DNA of 64,000 bases from Siphonodentalium dalli. Lineage: Eukaryota > Mollusca > Scaphopoda > Gadilida > Siphonodentaliidae. Made by a program: the position numbers and the translations under genes. The DNA lies in the NCBI GenBank assembly GCA_032622095.1, contig CP136063.1:84917980-84981979 (forward strand), in the 5' to 3' direction. Below, piece after piece: positions 22,942-33,974 of this stretch; the stretch's first letter is position 1; each line of letters starts with the position of its first letter. The notes beneath the pieces were generated by a model. That model did not search any database. It was not told the DNA's origin and saw nothing but the letters and a program-made list of their open reading frames with translations.

Positions 22942-23004
22942 CATATATGAATTTGTTTGCAGTTGGCTCACCATGCATTACCAGTCGATATGCTGAATTC
23001 TACC

Positions 23005-23092
23005 CGTGAAACAGTTTGCGATTACAAAACGTGTTCCGGTACGGGTAGCTACCCGTATACGTACCCGTATACGTACCGGTTTGAAATCGCAA
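23005..23092. repeat. Compound hairpin, ACCGGTACG/CGTACCGG core
   Basis: Outer arms GTTTGCGATT and AATCGCAAAC flank inner CCGGTACGGGTAGC / GCTACCCGTA and CGTATACG repeats. The whole could fold as a ~90 nt hairpin, probably a small foldback element. Confidence 0.6.
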
Positions 23093-23402
23093 ACTCGCTA
23101 ATAATAACAAGCAAGCATAATGGAACAACGTCCCTCGTAACTTTAAGAAGCGCTTTCCTTGAAACAGGGTTTCAAGCAACACGTCCAACAACATGGGATT
23201 TATGTCGTGCATTCCATAGAGGCAACTTCTGCTTTTGGCGCTGTGGTTGGAAGCACGTTGCACGAAACGACGTGCAGCAGCCAAATGCATAGACAAGCAG
23301 AAGGGTAATTTCAAGAATATCAAACAAAGAAGGCTGCCTTCACTGGTAAACCCAACAACACTAAATAAATTCTTAAAGGGTTACACCAACGCAGAAAGAT
23401 AA
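23093..23402. other. Gene-free stretch, unidentified
   Basis: Short open frames occur on both strands (23000-23323 minus, 22957-23292 plus). They show no recognisable domain and I do not support them as genes. Confidence 0.35.
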
Positions 23403-23965
23403 TTCTAAGTGACTGGCTTTTCGGAGGGATTCCGGTTAGGTTGCAAATTTACACCTTGGAATCCTGAAGCTAAAAATATCAGGTCTGCTTCCGAGTTTGA
23501 AGACGCGTTAACACAGAAAATATTATTGGAAACGGAGGCGGTAGGATTGTGCGCCCAATTTTGGTCAAGCCTTTTGACAATCTGGTTATATCACCAATCG
23601 GATTGGTGCCCACAACGACGCCGGGAAAATACCGAATGATCCAAAATATCTCATTTCCCCCGGGGAAGTCAGTTAATTATAACATTGACGATGATTCTTT
23701 AAATTTCGTGCAATATTCATCGCGCCTACATCATTTTACAGCGTACTAAGACGCCTTTATGTGTCTATGCAGTCCGATTGGTGTTCCAATTTCTCCTGAT
23801 AAAACAATTTTGCCCTGCACATGTATGTCGTTTTGGGCATAGAGTTGGACACTGTTCAAAGATGCTCGTCTCCCTTTGGACAAGCTGCATTCATGTCATG
23901 CTCTACTTGGCGAATTTCTAACCCACACATCTGTAAAGCTCATGGAACTGGTTTTGATTTAAATA
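23403..23965 (+). pseudogene. DIRS-like reverse transcriptase fragment
   Basis: Frames 23409-23639 and 23549-23749 together read as RT fingers: a GRI-type segment, then ISPIGLVPTTTPGKYRMIQN, PPGKSVN and NIDDDSL. These match the layout of DIRS/Ty3-group RT before the catalytic motif. After an internal deletion, 23760-23960 encodes GVPISPDKT and LDTVQ-like pieces typical of the end of the RT palm and thumb, but in shifted frames with stops. The YxDD region is missing. Sequence ends where the long inverted repeat begins (23975). DIRS is preferred over Ty3 because the post-palm segment and the RNase H piece at 25740-26105 look DIRS-like; that is a judgement by eye. Confidence 0.6.
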
Positions 23966-24789
23966 TATTTTTAATATGAATCGTACGTGACACGTAGTGG
24001 AGCAACCACACAGATGCTGTGCCTCAAATTTGATTTCCATCGGCGACATGACGCTAAGAATATTTTATGTAACATCATGCAGTGGTCACGACGGAGACGA
24101 CATGACAACTTGATAAGACGTGTCGTGGATTGTTCAATTTTTGTCTGTATTCTGGCTTACAATTCCAAAATGACGACAGAAACCGTGTTAGGACGTCTTA
24201 ATTTTTCGTTTTGATTTAGCTAACCAACGAAATTGGTCTAAATGAAAAGAATAGGACTAAATCACATGGGAATTATTCGTAAGTTGTACTTTCATTTTCA
24301 TCGCGATGATCCATGATGGACTCGTTCCTAGCGCTCAGCCTCCACTACGCTAAGGCGCAACGTTCCGGTATGTCTGACGGCGGAAGCGTTACGTCGTGGA
24401 GTTGGGCCGAACAGTGAGCGGAGTGTCTGAGCCAGGTACGAGACTAGATGCTCCATTCCTGATTCCGGGTTTTTTTTTGACAATCTCCATACTGTTGCTA
24501 ACCGGAAGTCACGTGGCAATTTCTCCAAAATATATACCCGCGATCTTGAAAAATCACTGATGGATATAGAAAAAATTATATGACGTCATCCACCTGCCTT
24601 ATATGTATAAGCACCCTTGTTGGTTGCTATTAGTATTATGTATAAAGAATAGATTACATATAAGGGATTGCAGGACAAGTTCTGTGAAACTTAGATGGAC
24701 CCCGCTCCCTACATATAATACATGAAACATGAATATAACAATTTATTTTGGATTTATATCAGGTTTTGGTATGACCGGAAGAATATATA

Positions 24790-25460
24790 CTACACTTATT
24801 AATAATTCGAGAGCATAAGATATTTGTTTGTCGGCCATCGAGATACATATGTGATGAAATTTTTCTCTTTGTGAGAATTGTTAACTTTAAAGCTTCGTTC
24901 GATTTTAATTTCCCAGGCACAACTGCCATATTCTAGTATGGGCAATAACTGTGATTTGAACAATGTGTCCATGATCTTTCGTGATAACATATACTTTAAT
25001 TTTCGGATTTGTGAAAGCACATGCAGTGCAGGCATTCTTGTAGATGTGTTCTATGGTAAGGTCCCACTGAAGATCGGATTGCCGAACGATTCCGAGATGA
25101 CGGTGATCTTCGACTATTTCAAGATTGTTGGATCAGAATATGAGGTCTGCACTGCGCGGGAATGTTGATTGGTTACCATGAAATATCATTGCCTTCGTTT
25201 TTGATGGATTAAGGGAAACCAGTTATTTGCTAGTCCAACTATCAAGTGATTTAAGGTCGTTGTTTATATGAGCCACTACATCTTTGAAAGATGGTAGTGA
25301 ATATAATATACAGGTGCCATCTGCAAATGGGCGAACGTTTGACTTCAGATTGTCTCCTATATGAATATTGAGAACAAAAGGGGACCTAGAATAACCCCCG
25401 GGGAACCCCGAAGACTGGATGTAATAGATCTGAATACTCCGACCCAACAAACACTCGTTG
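24790..25460 (-). pseudogene. LINE reverse transcriptase fragment with stops
   Basis: Minus-strand frames 25223-25450 and 24799-25035 carry the RT palm: a degraded GxPxG box, PFVLNIHIGD, then RPFADGTC where FADDT would be expected, followed by INNDLKSLDSW. Further on lie RKLKYMLSRKIMDTLFKSQL and PILEYGSCAWE, typical of the end of LINE RT domains. The second catalytic Asp is replaced by Gly and the frame is broken, so it is dead. The order matches one 5'-truncated Jockey/CR1-like LINE, enclosed by the inverted arms described above. Confidence 0.72.
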
Positions 25461-25739
25461 AAATCAATTGCTGATATAGTAAGTTATCCAAAACAGTAAT
25501 TTGCGGTCAACGCCATAACTATGTATTTTATTAATTAGTCCTTTATGCCAAACCCACCCAAACACTTTGGAGATATCACAAACATATACCTGTGGATAAC
25601 ATCGACTCACTGCTAGTTTTGCTAAGGTGGTGAATTATTTCTAGTTGCAGGGAGCTGGTTTCTCTCATATGCCTTTTAAACTTTACATGTTCTGTCGTAT
25701 TACCAGAAACATGCTCTGTCGTATGTAGAAAACCAGACA

Positions 25740-26105
25740 GATTCTCTCTATACTTCGGTTAATCAATTTATCGTCTTTCTGGTCCCTGCCAAGCAGTATC
25801 TCACAATGTGGCAGGAATTCCTCAAACACTTTAATGGAAGAACCCTATTTTTGGACCAGCATTGTTGTCCAGCGATAAGATAGAGCTTTACGCTGACGTA
25901 GCCAGTTCAGTTGGATTTTGTGCAATATTAGGAAAACAAAATATTGTGGGTCTTTGGTCAGACTGTGATAAATCCCTAAAACTCCAATACTTCGAGGGAC
26001 ACCGATCTCCTTTCTCTGTTGAGATATTTGGTTTTAGAATGCTTACGTTATACAACATACTATTTAAGGCTAAACATATAGCTGGTCAGAAGCTGCACTT
26101 TTAAT
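25740..26105 (+). pseudogene. DIRS-like RNase H fragment
   Basis: Frame 25862-26104 has SSDKIELYADVASSVGFCA, which fits the first strand and catalytic Asp of a DIRS/Ty3-type RNase H (usually SSD..ELYTDAS). It continues to FKAKHIAGQ, similar to the final (F)RARHIPG segment. Upstream, 25800-25860 reads as MWQEFLKHFNG in a shifted frame. The middle of the domain is missing. It probably belongs to the same family as the RT fragment at 23403-23965, which lies outside the inverted arm. Confidence 0.55.
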
Positions 26106-26179
26106 TGCCGCCTCAAATAGTGAGGAAAATTATTCACAGCAATGTTTCTAACAGTATTTTTTTTTTTGGCGCTGGCCCG

Positions 26180-26430
26180 TATCGGAGAGTCCTTCATCAA
26201 ACACGGCCATTTCGTTCGTACTTCAAGTTACTGATTGTCATTTCGATGCTCAGGCGCTTTATCTGATTTTCCGCTACTGCAAAACCAATTGGCCCCATGT
26301 AACAAGACTGAGTCTTCAAGCTAAGAATTGCCCCGTTCGGGCCCTTCACGCTTATTTACATGTTTTATCATTATGCAACTACCTATATAATTTGCGTATT
26401 GCAATAAATATTCTATTCTATTCTATCGCC
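26180..26430 (+). mobile_element. LINE-like 3' end with (ATTCT)n tail
   Basis: The segment ends ATTGCAATAAATATTC followed by TATTCTATTCTATCG. A short AATAAA-containing 3' UTR ending in a pentamer repeat is typical of CR1-like LINE tails. The 5' limit is not clear. A similar tail with (TTATC)n is at 51170-51237. Confidence 0.45.
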
Positions 26431-27137
26431 TTCTTGTGTGTTCGGTCGTTCGTATGTATCAGCTGATAACACAATTATCGTCTTTTTGGTCCACACGCAG
26501 TCATCATGCGATTAGCACCAGCAGCTGTTGTTGTATAGAACATTGATTATCCAATAAAACGATCACGCCCAGCATACCAAGGCCAACCGAGGATACATGC
26601 ACAATTGAACACAACTTGGGTGTATATGTCGTGGATGCACGCGGGAGTATAATAGCAACCACCAAGGATGCTATACCTAAGGCAGGTGAATGACGTCATA
26701 TATTTTTTTCTATCTCCATCAGTGATTTTTCAAGATGGCGGGTATAAATTTTGGAGAAATTGTCACGTGACTTCCGGTTAGCAACCGTGTAGAGATTGCA
26801 AAAAACGCGGAATTGGAAATGAAGCATCGCGATAAAAATGAAAGTAATTACTTCACAACTTACGAAGAATTCACATGTTATTTAAATCTATTAATTTCAT
26901 TTAGACCAATTTCGTTGGTCAGCTTAATGAAAACGAAATATGAAGAAGTCATAACGATAATCCAGACAAGATTTTACAATCCACGACACGTCTTGTCAAT
27001 TTGTCATGTCGTCTCCGTCGTGACCACTGCATGATGTTACATAAATTATTCATAGCGTTATGTCGCCGAAAAAGGCAAATTTGAGGCACATCATGTGTGG
27101 TTGCTCCACTACGTGTCACGTACGATTCATATTACAT

Positions 27138-28620
27138 ATGGGTTGTTGACATCTCGCCATCGGTATATACCTTCTACCCGAAAATATAACTACTCCCAAC
27201 AATGGCAGATTTACAGGACTGCATGCCTGTGATTTGTAAAACCGTGTGCCTCAATCCAGATGTATATGAATATGCATCTACTTCAGCTAGTATTAGTTAC
27301 TCTACAGCCTCGTGGAATTCGTTTGGCTGGGGGTATAGGTAAAAACCTGTACTAAATGAACAGTGACGGGGTAATGCATGCTGTATCCATTGACTGTTCG
27401 TTCCCAATATGTAGCACATCAAATATATGCAGTTATGATAATTTTGACATACTAACTTATCTGATACCTTAAAAGTAAATTGATTTTCTAGAACGAAGCT
27501 CCTACATAATACGGAGAATTTCTGGGGGTGTATCTTCCGGTACGAGACACCTACGTGATATACAATTCGTGAGACGGAAAATTTTTGAGGAATTGTAGTT
27601 TCCGGATAAAGGTTACTACGGGATACAAGAAATATTTCAGTGGTTCGGTTGATATATCACGGGTTTCAATGAAGATGCCCTCATATTGTGTAGCTGTCGA
27701 CCAATACAAATAAATAATGCACACTAGTCAATAGATAAATTATTATATGCGTAAAATAAAGTTCTACATTATATTGCATGTAATACAGAGCGTTCATCTC
27801 TCTGCTTTGTGGAAAGTACATAATGTAGAATAACACAGAATACCCTATACTACTAATATGACTTTAGAACATTAAACACAAACAAACATAAACGTTTTCA
27901 CCCTTGCACATGCACCCCACCCTAAAGATGGTCGATGTGCCGGCCTGTCCGAATGATGATAATTGGTATATTTTCAAGCAGAATCGGTCAAATGTGAAGC
28001 ATATCAATCGCATCTTTGACATGCCAGCTCTGGTTTGGCGACATCTCGTAGCATGCAGGATCGATCTGCGGCGTTGATACCCGAAATTATGGTGGGTACC
28101 CACACTTGGACGCATATAGTATTTTTGCGAACCGCTCTGCAGGCTAGACAATTTTATTGTTAATTAAACATATATTTTTCTATTGGTACACGCATTATCC
28201 GCCATATATGACTGATAATTGTGTTTCAAACAAACTACATAACTACAAAAAGTGTCTACTATTAATGATTAAATCGGAAATGAGTCGGAATTTCTGTTAA
28301 ATTTATCGGAGTGAGAGCAAGCTATGGTCGCTATCCCATTGAGGGAACTTGCCGCTTTGCGAAATTATGTTTTGAATAGTGGATATCACCATTTAACTGA
28401 AGATATATAGCTTCATCTGAGGGGAGATATGTTCATTTATCAAAACCGCAGTTCTCTGGCTGTTTGGGATACCCTCGGGTTTGGCGATACCACGTATAGC
28501 ACGGGGGTGAATCAATCGGCAAACCTCGGTGATTTCCGTACGCAAATAATCTATTTCGCAAGAACGATAATCCGAGAAGTTGCGATTGTGGGTGAATAGG
28601 GTGTGACTAATTACCGCCCG
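27138..28620. other. Gene-free stretch
   Basis: No supported gene, RNA or repeat. A 95-codon minus frame (27864-28151) shows no recognisable domain. Confidence 0.4.
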
Positions 28621-28622
28621 GG

Positions 28623-28915
28623 CAAGCTTGCGAACGTGTATTTGCTGTGTTATCCACCGCCTGTTTTACTAACCCTTTAAATGCCGATATTAGCTAAAAG
28701 AATACCGGGACTCGGGGAGAGCCCGGGCGGACCCAGAATCCAGATCACACTATATATTGATGACTAATGGTAGCGAGACATTTACAACACGTAAACTGAG
28801 AAGATTGACTCGCCGTCTCGTTCATGGCCGGATTCATTGACACCTTAAATGATGGTATAGGTTAGAAGATCACGAGAGAGCTCGAACAAGCTTGGGCGGC
28901 CCCGTGGACCCGTGG
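28623..28915. repeat. Dispersed repeat unit, GAGCCCGGGCGGACC family
   Basis: TTTGCTGTGTTATCCACCGC, ATGCCGATATTAGCTAAAAG, GAGAGCCCGGGCGGACCC and ATTGATGACTAAT recur, in the same order, three times at 32950-33520. It is a satellite-like repeat with unknown origin. Confidence 0.65.
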
Positions 28916-29330
28916 GCAGTATAATACAAGAAAACTAAGATGCATGCATCAGGTCGCCCATATATATTTGCTGTAGCTATCGATTATACATTTTGGAACA
29001 CCTGTCTGTATGTATGTGTGTATGTATGAATGTATGTGTGTATGTGTTATAGACTCTAACACTGCTCGACTGATCCGACTCGGATTTAGTATTTAACATG
29101 TCAACTTGACCTCGCTCATAGGCATGTTTCTGGACCTTGACCGATCCGACTAAAAATTTGTGTGTAGGACTACTTCGATCCCGGGAGCAATATGGACGGT
29201 CCAATTTCACGTGGGACCATGTCCTCGAACGTGCTGATATAGGCATGTTTCTGGACCAATTGAACAACAGTTTGGCCAGACGCTGTATATACTGGTACTG
29301 TCCATAGGGAGGCGATCACAAAAAAATCCC

Positions 29331-29368
29331 TAAATAGCCCGAACGAAGTCGAGTACATCAGCTAGTCT
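29331..29368 (+). mobile_element. Helitron-like 3' terminus
   Basis: A short stem (CCCGAACGAAGTCGAG) is followed about 10 bases later by CAGCTAG and T. Helitrons end in a hairpin close to CTRR and insert next to T. The same end occurs in copy B at 40766-40797 and, inverted, at 47449-47475 and 48045-48075. Confidence 0.5.
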
Positions 29369-29866
29369 AATATATATTTTGGACATTTGTCTGTCTGTTT
29401 GTCTGTTAGCTATGGCCGGGAAAACTGCCGGACAGATTTGACGATATTTGATACCTAGGGGGAATTATTTCCAGGGAGTATTTTGGACGGGTCATATCTT
29501 GATCCCGACCTGACTTTGACATTCAAAAAGATCAATTCAAGGTCAAATCTGGTAAAACGGAAGGATTTCAACGAAATTTGATACCTACCGTTACTTTTGT
29601 CCCAGGGGTGTTTCGGATGGGTCAAATCATGACCCCGACCTGATCTTGACATTCAAAATTGTCAATTCAAGGTCAAATCGGGTAAAGCCGGGCGGATTTC
29701 GACGGGTACATTTGTCGGGAACTTTTGTCCGGGGAGTGTTTTGGACGGGTCAAATCGTGACCCCGACATGGCCTTCACCTTTAAAATGGTCAATTCAAGG
29801 TTAAATCGCGCAATTCTCCGAAAATCAGAGGGGAACATCCCGGACGAAGTCGGGTCCACCAGCTAC
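29369..29866 (+). mobile_element. Helitron-like internal repeats, ~125 bp units
   Basis: Three diverged units carry TTTTGGACGGGTCAAATC, GTGACCCCGACCTGACCTT-like words and GTCAATTCAAGGTCAAATC. The block ends with the hairpin CCCGGACGAAGTCGGG and ACCAGCTA. A short version is in copy B (40800-41036). Related units, inverted, are at 47460-48000. Confidence 0.5.
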
Positions 29867-31410
29867 TATTATTTATTTCTAGATTTAGTAACATACTAAA
29901 TACCTGTATATTGTACAAAGCAATGTTTGACAAATATATCTATATCAATATTACCATATGGGTCATTAAAATAGATACGACGAACAAATTTTGAAGGGTG
30001 CATGTATCAGGTAAATTTTTATATTTCAAATGATGACAGGAATGCGGAAAGTTGAAGTACCTATGTAATACTGGCTATCCGCATGAAGAGATATACATGT
30101 ATATAAAAACCAAAATAGAAGATGACTGCTGGCGACAATGTTTTCCAAAAAAATTCAAAGCATTCGATAGCTCCTATCTAGTTGTCAGCCCGAAGATCAA
30201 TATGAAGTTTGGTGACTATCAGATGAGGGATATGTCTGTACAGTTGCTAAACAATTCAGTCATGCAAAAGAGTAAGATACCAAATTGCTGCCTGTGGTCA
30301 TGTTTTTTAAAGAAATTCGGGAAAATTAGATTACTCTCACCCTGGTTATCCAGATGATCATTGTGGAATCTGGTGACGATCGGACAAGGGGTGTCGTCTG
30401 TAGCATCAACCAAATTATTTAGCCATAAAAATAGTAAAATTCAAGATAACGCTGGCAGTGATGTCTTCACAAGGAAAGTTTGAGAACAAAATATGGCTCA
30501 CATCTCGCGGTGACCCAAAATATCCACATGAGAAAAAGTTCTCCAATAAAAGCTGGCTGCAGGGTGCGCCAATTGATTCAAATTTGAAATTTAGCAGGGT
30601 GTACTGCTGGTGGCCATGTTTTCCCCGCAAATTTGATATAGACTGATGGACAAAACCACTGAATCCGTTGAAACAATATACATGTATACATGGATTCATT
30701 TATATGCATTGTTATACACAGTACTGGTATATAAAGGTACTGAAAATAACTATATTGCTAGTATACACAAAATAAACCATATATCATGGCTATGGGTTCT
30801 AATATCCGAACATGACAGCTGAGAACTTGGTGTGAATTGAAGAGTGGTGGTGTCTCAAACATATCTAACCCTCCACGTTAGCAACATGCCATTAAATGGC
30901 ATAAGTATAATCTAGCTTGAGGACAGAAGTGACCCATAAAACCCCCCTTAATTCGACCAGGTCCTCGCGCGCGATGTATGGTCGATCACATGATGATCTA
31001 GGGGGATTAGAATTGTTGTATAAAAACAGCACTACATGTAAATATAAAATAAAATAGCGCTACATCTTATCACAGCTTATTGCCACATATAATCAGTGAC
31101 TATACAGACAGTCTGACAAAATAAAGTTTCAGTGACACTCTATCCGAAGAGGGGAATAATTTCATCTGTTACAGTCAATGGAGCAATTATGAATCTGGAA
31201 AGGTGAAATTTCTAAGTAATACTAGATATCGACATGACGCGATAACATATAACGTAAATGCAATATGGCCGCTGGCGACCATTTTTTCCTATGAAATTCA
31301 AATATTTGATAGCTCTCATCTGATAGATCAATATCAAGATAAATATGAAGTTTGGTGATGATCGGATGAGTGAAGTGGACTGTGGTCTGTGCTAAACGGT
31401 TTAGTAATGC

Positions 31411-31746
31411 TTAAAAAGATTCTTACCTTAATATTTTTATGTTCACTTTATAAACTTCACTGAGTCATCTTTGTCATGTATTGAATTTGATATCTTTTGT
31501 TAACAGTTTATAAATTATGTATGTCTCGTGTTCGTTATTTTAATTTATGTGTTTATTATCATTAAATAAAGTTGCATTCCTTAAAAAGATTCTTACCTCA
31601 ATGTTTTTATGTTCACTTTATAAACTCCACTGAGTCATCTTTGTCATGTATTGAATTTGATATCTTTTGTTAACAGTTTATAAATTATGTATGTCTCGTG
31701 TTCGTTATTATATTGTATGTGTTTATTATCATTAAATAAAGTTATC
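31411..31746. repeat. Two tandem 170 bp units
   Basis: TTAAAAAGATTCTTACC recurs at 31411 and 31581. Each unit ends with TTATCATTAAATAAAGTT, a polyadenylation-like tail. Copy B has the same pair (42576 and 42746), so the tandem step is older than the large duplication. Confidence 0.85.
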
Positions 31747-31876
31747 ATTTAAAATAAATGTATTCACGTCCTCAATTATTATTTCACAAAAAAGCTCAGA
31801 TACCCCAAAACACAATAGTTTAGAGTCGCCAATTAGTTAATCCGATTACATATAACACTAAGCACATAAGCCGCTT

Positions 31877-32245
31877 AACCTTTTAAATGGGGCCGACCGT
31901 TTACACTTTATAGAATGAAAGAACGAAAAGTTTAATAAAATCAACAAATTTGTGAATTTAAGAACAATTCAAACGTTAATGTTGTCCATGTCATAACCCG
32001 GACATATGTACTATATTTCAGTCTTGTCCATTTATAAACAAAGAAGATAATGCGACATCAAGTCCGCTCACACCTTTTAGTTTGGAGCCGGTCGCATACA
32101 CTTTATAGTGTGTTTCAGAACGAAAACAAATGAATAAAATCAACAAATTTGCAAATTTAAAAACAATTCAAACGTTGTTGTATTCCATGTCCCAGCCCGG
32201 ACATATACACCAAATTTCAATAATATTCATTGAGAAACAACGGAC
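31877..32245. repeat. Two diverged ~199 bp units in copy A only
   Basis: AAAATCAACAAATTTG and CAATTCAAACGTT recur about 199 bp apart, followed in both by CCCGGACATAT. Copy B has a single unit (about 42880-43035). Confidence 0.7.
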
Positions 32246-32949
32246 CAAACGCTATATTACACCCGTATACAACTTTTATTCCGAGTCGGGCTCAGCCTCG
32301 GATACATTTTATAGTGAGCACCGAATTGGCACACGTCGACTGGGGCGAGTTGGCCCTGGGGCGATTAGGCCGATTCCGGCACCTTCTATAATTTACAGTA
32401 TGTACCCGTTTACGCGTAGTTTACGTAGAAAGTTCCGCAATTCACGCTACTGCCCAGCGGCATTAACCACGCCTGCCATAAATTGCCAGACTGAATTATA
32501 GCAGGTTAGACATCACACGACGTGTTTCAAATTTGGTGGACTTACCACCAGATTTCGCTCACACATCTAATTGCGGTAGGGTCAATTAATACCGTAAATA
32601 GAGCGACTGTATTTGACAGAGAATGCCTCTGTTATTGATTATCAAGTTGCTATACATTAAAAACGACAAATTCACATGCTCGTTCAAGCGCAGTAGTCTA
32701 TTTTCCCCATGTTAAAGGACATCCACAAATACTAAATAACGCTAACCTACTGCAAATGTTTTACACGACAACTTTTAACATATTTGGGCTGAATTCATCT
32801 GATGCGGTATTATTCCTCAAAATAAACAACAAAACCATCGTTACTTGGAAATGTAGTTTGGGCTAACATTTACATAAATCCTCCACATCATTTATCCGAC
32901 ACACACGTCAGATGAAAAAACAGCCATCAGAGAAACGCCCAAATTGGGC

Positions 32950-33520
32950 GAAATGATTCCTTAATATGGTATAGTAGTAGGCATATGCTGTGAAAAATTA
33001 CTTGCCGCGTCACCCACCACCGGTTTTAATAACCCCTTTAATGTCTAACAGAACATTGGCGGTGAATATTGACTCGCCATCTCGTTCACGGCGGGATCAT
33101 TAACCCCTTATTTGACTATATGGACCAGGAGAGCCCGGACAAGCCCGGGCGGACCAGTGGACACATGGACAGTATATAGTATGATGCATTGTGGTAGTAT
33201 GATAGATACTAAGCATATTTGTGAAAAATTTACTTTCTGTGTCATCGACCGCCAGTTTTATAAAGACTTTAAATGCCGATATTGTCGTAAAAGACCCCGG
33301 CGGACATAGAGGCCCGATCACACTATATATTGATGACTAATCGCCATGCAGACAGTATACTGTCATACCTTGTGGCAGTATAGGATGTATATGTTGTGAA
33401 AATTTACTTGCTGTGTTGTCCAGCGCCGGTATTATTTACCCTTTTATAATGCCGATATTGTCTAAAAGAACCCCGGAGAGTCCGGGTGGACCCGAGCGTA
33501 ATCTTCGAATTACAACCCGA
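32950..33520. repeat. Tandem diverged units, GAGCCCGGGCGGACC family
   Basis: GTGAAAAATTTACTT followed by a TGTGTC...CGCC block recurs at about 32990, 33220 and 33393. ATGCCGATATTGTC and CCCGGAG/CCCGGGCGG words follow each. It directly abuts the right end of copy A and matches 28623-28915 on its left side. Confidence 0.65.
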
Positions 33521-33599
33521 TTTATTATTTGATCTAGAGTTTCAAGTCCACGGTCCCCGTGTTAAAATGTTAGTAGTAGTATAGTAGAATAACAAAATT

Positions 33600-33670
33600 T
33601 CAAACGTTTTTCAGAATCGAACCCCGCAACCCATTTTATAACATAGTGGTGACCACTCGATCGGAAATTG
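33600..33670 (-). repeat. tRNA-like SINE relic
   Basis: On the minus strand GATCGAGTGGTCACC resembles a pol III A box and GCGGGGTTCGATTC, about 20-25 bases later, a B box. Spacing is compatible with a tRNA-derived SINE head. The stems do not pair well, so a functional tRNA gene is unlikely. Confidence 0.35.
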
Positions 33671-33674
33671 GCCA

Positions 33675-33974
33675 TCCTTTATTCCTTCCTATAAACAACC
33701 ACATATTTGTTCTACAAAACGTAATTAAATTTTCGTACAGTATTATTCCAAACTATAATGTGGGTAGATCACTTTCCATTGAGAAATGCGTCGGAAGTTA
33801 TACATGTATACCTACAGTAGAAACTGTTTTTATCTATAGTAGAAAGTTGTTATACCCCATATATAGTAATGTGGTGTTATACCTATATTAGAGTACACAA
33901 AACTATATGCATACGTTCATACACTCACAATTTTGCCAGTCTTTCGTTTGAGGCATTTCTGTATATATAAAGCT
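33675..33974. other. Gene-free stretch
   Basis: No gene or repeat with a visible partner was found. Confidence 0.35.

Larger units (their letters stand above)
23975..27137. mobile_element. ~3.2 kb element bounded by 0.5-0.67 kb inverted arms
   Basis: The left arm (23975-24645) starts ATGAATCGTACGTGACACGT and is inverted at the right arm (26645-27137), which ends ACGTGTCACGTACGATTCAT. Shared inner blocks include CATGCAGTGGTCACGACGGA, CCAACGAAATTGGTCT, TGACTTCCGG or its inverse, and TGACGTCAT. The left arm has about 140 bp extra (24309-24450). The interior contains a LINE RT fragment (minus), a DIRS-like RNase H piece and a LINE-like 3' tail. No transposase is visible, so this is either a foldback element that accumulated insertions or a palindromic duplication. 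Confidence 0.75.
28923..32935. repeat. Large direct repeat, copy A (partner 40336-43585)
   Basis: It starts ACAAGAAAACTAAGATGCAT and ends near GTCAGATGAAAAAACAGCC; both boundary sequences recur at 40336 and about 43585 in the same order and orientation. Copy A has extra blocks of about 260 bp (near 29480-29745), 380 bp (about 31716-32096) and 130 bp (about 32430-32590). No long ORF is present. It could be a segmental duplication or two insertions of one large non-autonomous element. Confidence 0.88.

Noticed and set aside
22697-22996. Tyr/Ile repeat ORFs on both strands
   Set aside because: (TA)n microsatellite.
33600-33670. Functional tRNA gene
   Set aside because: A- and B-box-like motifs occur, but acceptor and anticodon stems do not pair convincingly; kept only as a SINE relic.
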